A DNA stretch of 6,579 nucleotides, taken from Bacteroidales bacterium. Its GTDB lineage: Bacteria; Bacteroidota; Bacteroidia; Bacteroidales; NBLH01. The notes beneath the pieces are model-generated. The model made no database searches. It was not told the DNA's origin and was given only the letters and a program-made list of their open reading frames with translations. Shown here in pieces: positions 4,306-6,579 of this stretch (the first letter of the stretch is position 1; each line of letters starts with the position of its first letter). The position numbers and the translations under genes were made by a program. The stretch is from contig JAOZNO010000220.1 in NCBI GenBank assembly GCA_029933755.1, positions 1-6,579 on the forward strand, written 5' to 3'.

Positions 4306-5307
4306 ATGAAAACACTCCCCCTTATACTTCTGGCCTTCTTACTCGTTTTATTTGCCTGTAATACACCTAAAAAGGTTAATAACCAAGTTCAAACCTCAGC
4401 TTTAGTTATTATTTTAGAACCCGAAGCAGAAAAAATCATTGATAAAAATGCTACGGTTGAAGTGATTGCTGAAGGCTTTAGCTGGGCAGAAGGGCCAGTT
4501 TGGGTAAACGATTTAAATGCAGTATTATTTTCTGATGTACCTGAGAATAAAATTTATAAGTGGACTTTAGATGACAGTCTTTCTGTTTTTTTAGAGCCTT
4601 CAGGTTATACGGACGATACCGCAAATTTTGAGTCAGGTTCAAACGGGTTAATGCTGGATGGTTCAGGAAGGCTAATCCTTTGTCAACATGGTGACAGAAG
4701 AATTGCTTCACTAAATACAGATTTGAAAACCCCTAGCTCATTATTTACCACTTTAGCAGACAATTATAAGGCTAAGAAATTTAATAGTCCAAATGACTTG
4801 CACATAAAAAGTAATGGTGATATTTATTTTACTGATCCACCTTATGGTTTACCCAATGATTCAGCCCGTGAAATTGAGTTTAATGGGGTTTATAAAGTAA
4901 ATGACATTGGAGAAGTGACTTTATTGGTAGATAGTCTCACAAGGCCAAATGGCATTGCTTTATCGTTGGATGAAAAAACTGCCTATGTTGCCAATTCTGA
5001 TCCTGAAAAAGTAGTTTGGTATCGTTATAAATTAGATAGTTTGGGTAATTTCACAGATGGTAGCTTATTTTTTGATGCTACACACTTAAGCCTAACTGAA
5101 AAAGGTTTGCCCGATGGGTTAAAAATTCACAAAAGTGGAAATATTTTTGCCACCGGCCCTGGTGGTGTTTTAATAATTACACCTGAAGGCAAGCATATTG
5201 CAACGATTAGGACAGGTGCTAAAGCAGCTAATTGCGCTTTCGATACAGAACAAAAAACCTTATATATCACAGCTACAGATATGTTGATGAGGGTAGCTTT
5301 GAAGTAG
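4306..5307 (+). CDS. SMP-30/gluconolactonase-family lipoprotein
   Basis: This 333-residue protein belongs to the SMP-30/gluconolactonase/LRE family, six-bladed beta-propellers that hydrolyse lactones with one divalent metal in the central channel. A lipoprotein signal peptide ends in the lipobox LFAC with Cys18, so the mature protein is lipid-anchored in the cell envelope. The propeller covers about residues 50-333. The expected metal ligands are visible: Glu62 in AEGPVW, Asn163 in NSPND, Asn215 in RPNG and Asp270 in LPDG, equivalent to Glu18, Asn103, Asn154 and Asp204 of human SMP-30. Other family blocks are LFSDVPENKIYKW (74-86), SNGLMLDGSGRLILCQHGDRR (near 112-132) and DIYFTDPPYGLP (172-183). 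The substrate cannot be read from sequence; sugar lactones are typical, and relatives include the antibiotic-responsive lactonase Drp35. It is the first gene of an apparent operon, 27 nt before the next start codon. Confidence 0.9.
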   Translation: MKTLPLILLAFLLVLFACNTPKKVNNQVQTSALVIILEPEAEKIIDKNATVEVIAEGFSWAEGPVWVNDLNAVLFSDVPENKIYKWTLDDSLSVFLEPSGYTDDTANFESGSNGLMLDGSGRLILCQHGDRRIASLNTDLKTPSSLFTTLADNYKAKKFNSPNDLHIKSNGDIYFTDPPYGLPNDSAREIEFNGVYKVNDIGEVTLLVDSLTRPNGIALSLDEKTAYVANSDPEKVVWYRYKLDSLGNFTDGSLFFDATHLSLTEKGLPDGLKIHKSGNIFATGPGGVLIITPEGKHIATIRTGAKAANCAFDTEQKTLYITATDMLMRVALK

Positions 5308-5334
5308 AGTTTTAGCTAAGCATTAATTAAAAAT

Positions 5335-5829
5335 ATGAAGCCACGTATTGAAATATTACCCACAAAAAAATTAGTGGGCAAATCAATTAAAATGTCTTTA
5401 GCAAATAATAAAACTGGCGAACTGTGGAAATGGTTTATGACCAGAAAGAATCAAATAAATAGTACTTTTGGTTCTGCACTGTATTCAATGCAAGTTTATG
5501 ATAAATCTCTTGATTTTCGAGATTTTAATCAAAATGTTGAATTTGAGAAATGGGCTGCAATTGAAGTTGCAGATTTCAATTCAGTTCCTGATGAAATGGA
5601 TAGCTATATATTGAAAGGTGGTCTCTATGCTGTTTTTATTCATAAAGGCTCTGCGAATGAGTTTCAAAAAACATTCCAATTCATTTTTGGTAATTGGTTG
5701 CCATCATCTGAATACAATTTAGACAACAGGCCACATTTTGAGCTTTTAGGAGAAAAATATAAAAATAATGACCCAAGTTCAGAAGAAGAGGTATGGATAC
5801 CCATACGACAAAAAAATGCCAGCACATAA
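5335..5829 (+). CDS. stand-alone GyrI-like small-molecule-binding protein
   Basis: This 164-residue protein is a single GyrI-like (AraC effector-binding-type) domain without a DNA-binding helix-turn-helix. The family binds amphipathic or cationic drugs in BmrR- and Rob-type regulators; SbmC/GyrI protects DNA gyrase, and some stand-alone members hydrolyse cyclopropane-containing genotoxins. Visible features are the N-terminal strand IEILPTKKLVGKSIKMS, GGLYAVFIHKGS (95-106), FQFIFGNWLPSSEYNLDNRPHFELLG in about 114-139 (key residues Trp121, Leu122, Pro123, Asp130, Arg132, Pro133) and SEEEVWIPI (149-157), whose Glu residues sit where the family's pocket glutamate is expected. The length is complete for the family. 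No signal peptide, so it is cytoplasmic. It lies 27 nt after the lipoprotein gene and 15 nt before the TetM-like gene, consistent with one transcript. Its ligand is unknown. Confidence 0.88.
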   Translation: MKPRIEILPTKKLVGKSIKMSLANNKTGELWKWFMTRKNQINSTFGSALYSMQVYDKSLDFRDFNQNVEFEKWAAIEVADFNSVPDEMDSYILKGGLYAVFIHKGSANEFQKTFQFIFGNWLPSSEYNLDNRPHFELLGEKYKNNDPSSEEEVWIPIRQKNAST

Positions 5830-5844
5830 ATGCTATAATAACAA

Positions 5845-6579
5845 ATGCAACAAACTATTCGAAATATTGGAATTCTAGCACATGTAGATGCAGGTAAAAC
5901 AACTATAACGGAACAATTTCTATATTTATCATCTGCAACACGTGCTTTGGGTAATGTTGATAAAGCAACAGCCATTACAGATTTTTTAGAAGTGGAAAAA
6001 GCCCGGGGAATTTCCGTGCGTTCAGCTCCTGTTTCATTCAAATGGAATAATTCAGTAGTTAATCTAATAGATACACCCGGTCACGTTGATTTTTCAGCAG
6101 AAGTTGAGCGGGTTTTGCGGATTTTAGATGGTGCCGTATTGGTAATTTCTGCAATTGAAGGTGTTCAGGCTCATACTTATACTTTATGGAACGCTTTGCA
6201 GGAACTTAAAATCCCAACTATTATTTTTATTAATAAAATTGATCGCCCGGGTGCTGATGTTTTAATGATTATTGAAGAAATAAGAAAAGAACTTAAAATT
6301 AATGCCATTCCTGTTCAATACGCTGAAAATGAATCGGACACAAATATTAAAATTGCAGATTTTTGGACTGACAACACCCAAAACAATGAATTAATTTCTT
6401 TACAGGAAAACTATATTGAATTACTTGCGGAGCACAATGACCAATTGCTTGATGATTACCTAAACGAGATGAAAATTACAGGAATTCGACTGAAAGAAAT
6501 CATTCAACAGCTTAGTAAAAAAGCAGATTTATTTCCAATTATGCTAGGTATAGCAAAAGAAGGTGAAGGAATTCGTGAA
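5845..6579 (+). CDS. TetM-like ribosomal protection GTPase, 5' part (truncated by window end)
   Basis: The reading frame is open from the ATG at 5845 to the last base, giving 245 residues of a protein that is normally about 640. It is a translational GTPase of the EF-G/TetM group; ribosomal protection proteins dislodge tetracycline from the ribosomal A site. All early GTPase motifs are present: G1 AHVDAGKT (12-19), switch I RGIS (54-57), G3 DTPGH (76-80) and G4 NKID (130-133). The VDKATAITD stretch (38-46), VQAHT (107-111) and the very short N-terminus resemble TetM-type proteins more than housekeeping EF-G. Switch I has Ser57 where EF-G and TetM have Thr, so it is a divergent member; real tetracycline resistance is unproven, and the C-terminal loops that decide it lie outside the window. 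It follows the GyrI-like gene by 15 nt. Confidence 0.88.
   Translation, partial: MQQTIRNIGILAHVDAGKTTITEQFLYLSSATRALGNVDKATAITDFLEVEKARGISVRSAPVSFKWNNSVVNLIDTPGHVDFSAEVERVLRILDGAVLVISAIEGVQAHTYTLWNALQELKIPTIIFINKIDRPGADVLMIIEEIRKELKINAIPVQYAENESDTNIKIADFWTDNTQNNELISLQENYIELLAEHNDQLLDDYLNEMKITGIRLKEIIQQLSKKADLFPIMLGIAKEGEGIRE

Noticed and set aside
5664..6041. 125-codon minus-strand frame across the GyrI-like and TetM-like genes
   Set aside because: It is antisense to two clear genes including the GTPase P-loop and has no family features.

Overview
The window looks like chromosomal DNA of an AT-rich member of the Bacteroidota. The evidence is a Bacteroidota-type ECF sigma / cysteine-free membrane anti-sigma / DUF4252 operon, start codons preceded by A/T-rich sequence instead of a Shine-Dalgarno motif, a perfect TAnnTTTG -7 box, and long intergenic regions full of inverted repeats. 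The genus cannot be read from the sequence.

Layout: (1) Bases 228-1765, minus strand, carry a compact three-gene operon: ECF sigma factor, then a putative single-pass anti-sigma factor overlapping it by 11 bp, then a secreted DUF4252 protein. An ECF-type promoter (TGTAAC, 16 nt, CGTC) lies about 90 nt upstream and suggests autoregulation. (2) Bases 1766-2185 are intergenic. They hold that promoter, a -7-like box pointing towards the next gene, and a 147-bp inverted-repeat element. (3) Bases 2186-3739, plus strand, encode a methyl-accepting chemotaxis-type transducer with about six membrane helices, HAMP and a hairpin signalling domain, with unusual residues at the hairpin tip. No che genes are next to it. 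(4) Bases 3740-4305 are non-coding, with an AT-rich inverted repeat, a hairpin made of 7-nt GAAGNNN/CTTCNNN units, another inverted-repeat element and four 8-bp tandem repeats before the next start codon. (5) Bases 4306-6579, plus strand, look like an operon: an SMP-30/gluconolactonase-type lipoprotein, a stand-alone GyrI-like small-molecule-binding protein, and the first 245 codons of a TetM-like ribosomal protection GTPase that runs off the window.

The first operon is a classic envelope-to-nucleus-free signalling unit: sigma factor held at the membrane, with an exported partner. The last three genes share a possible theme of response to antibiotics or small toxic molecules, since SMP-30 lactonases include the drug-responsive Drp35, GyrI-like domains bind drugs, and TetM-type GTPases remove tetracycline from ribosomes. 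That link is an inference from adjacency.

The less ordinary content is between the genes. Three elements of 118, 147 and 159 bp, each bounded by inverted repeats, occupy the three main intergenic gaps, and two of them share sequence blocks. No transposase, integrase, CRISPR array, tRNA or rRNA was seen.
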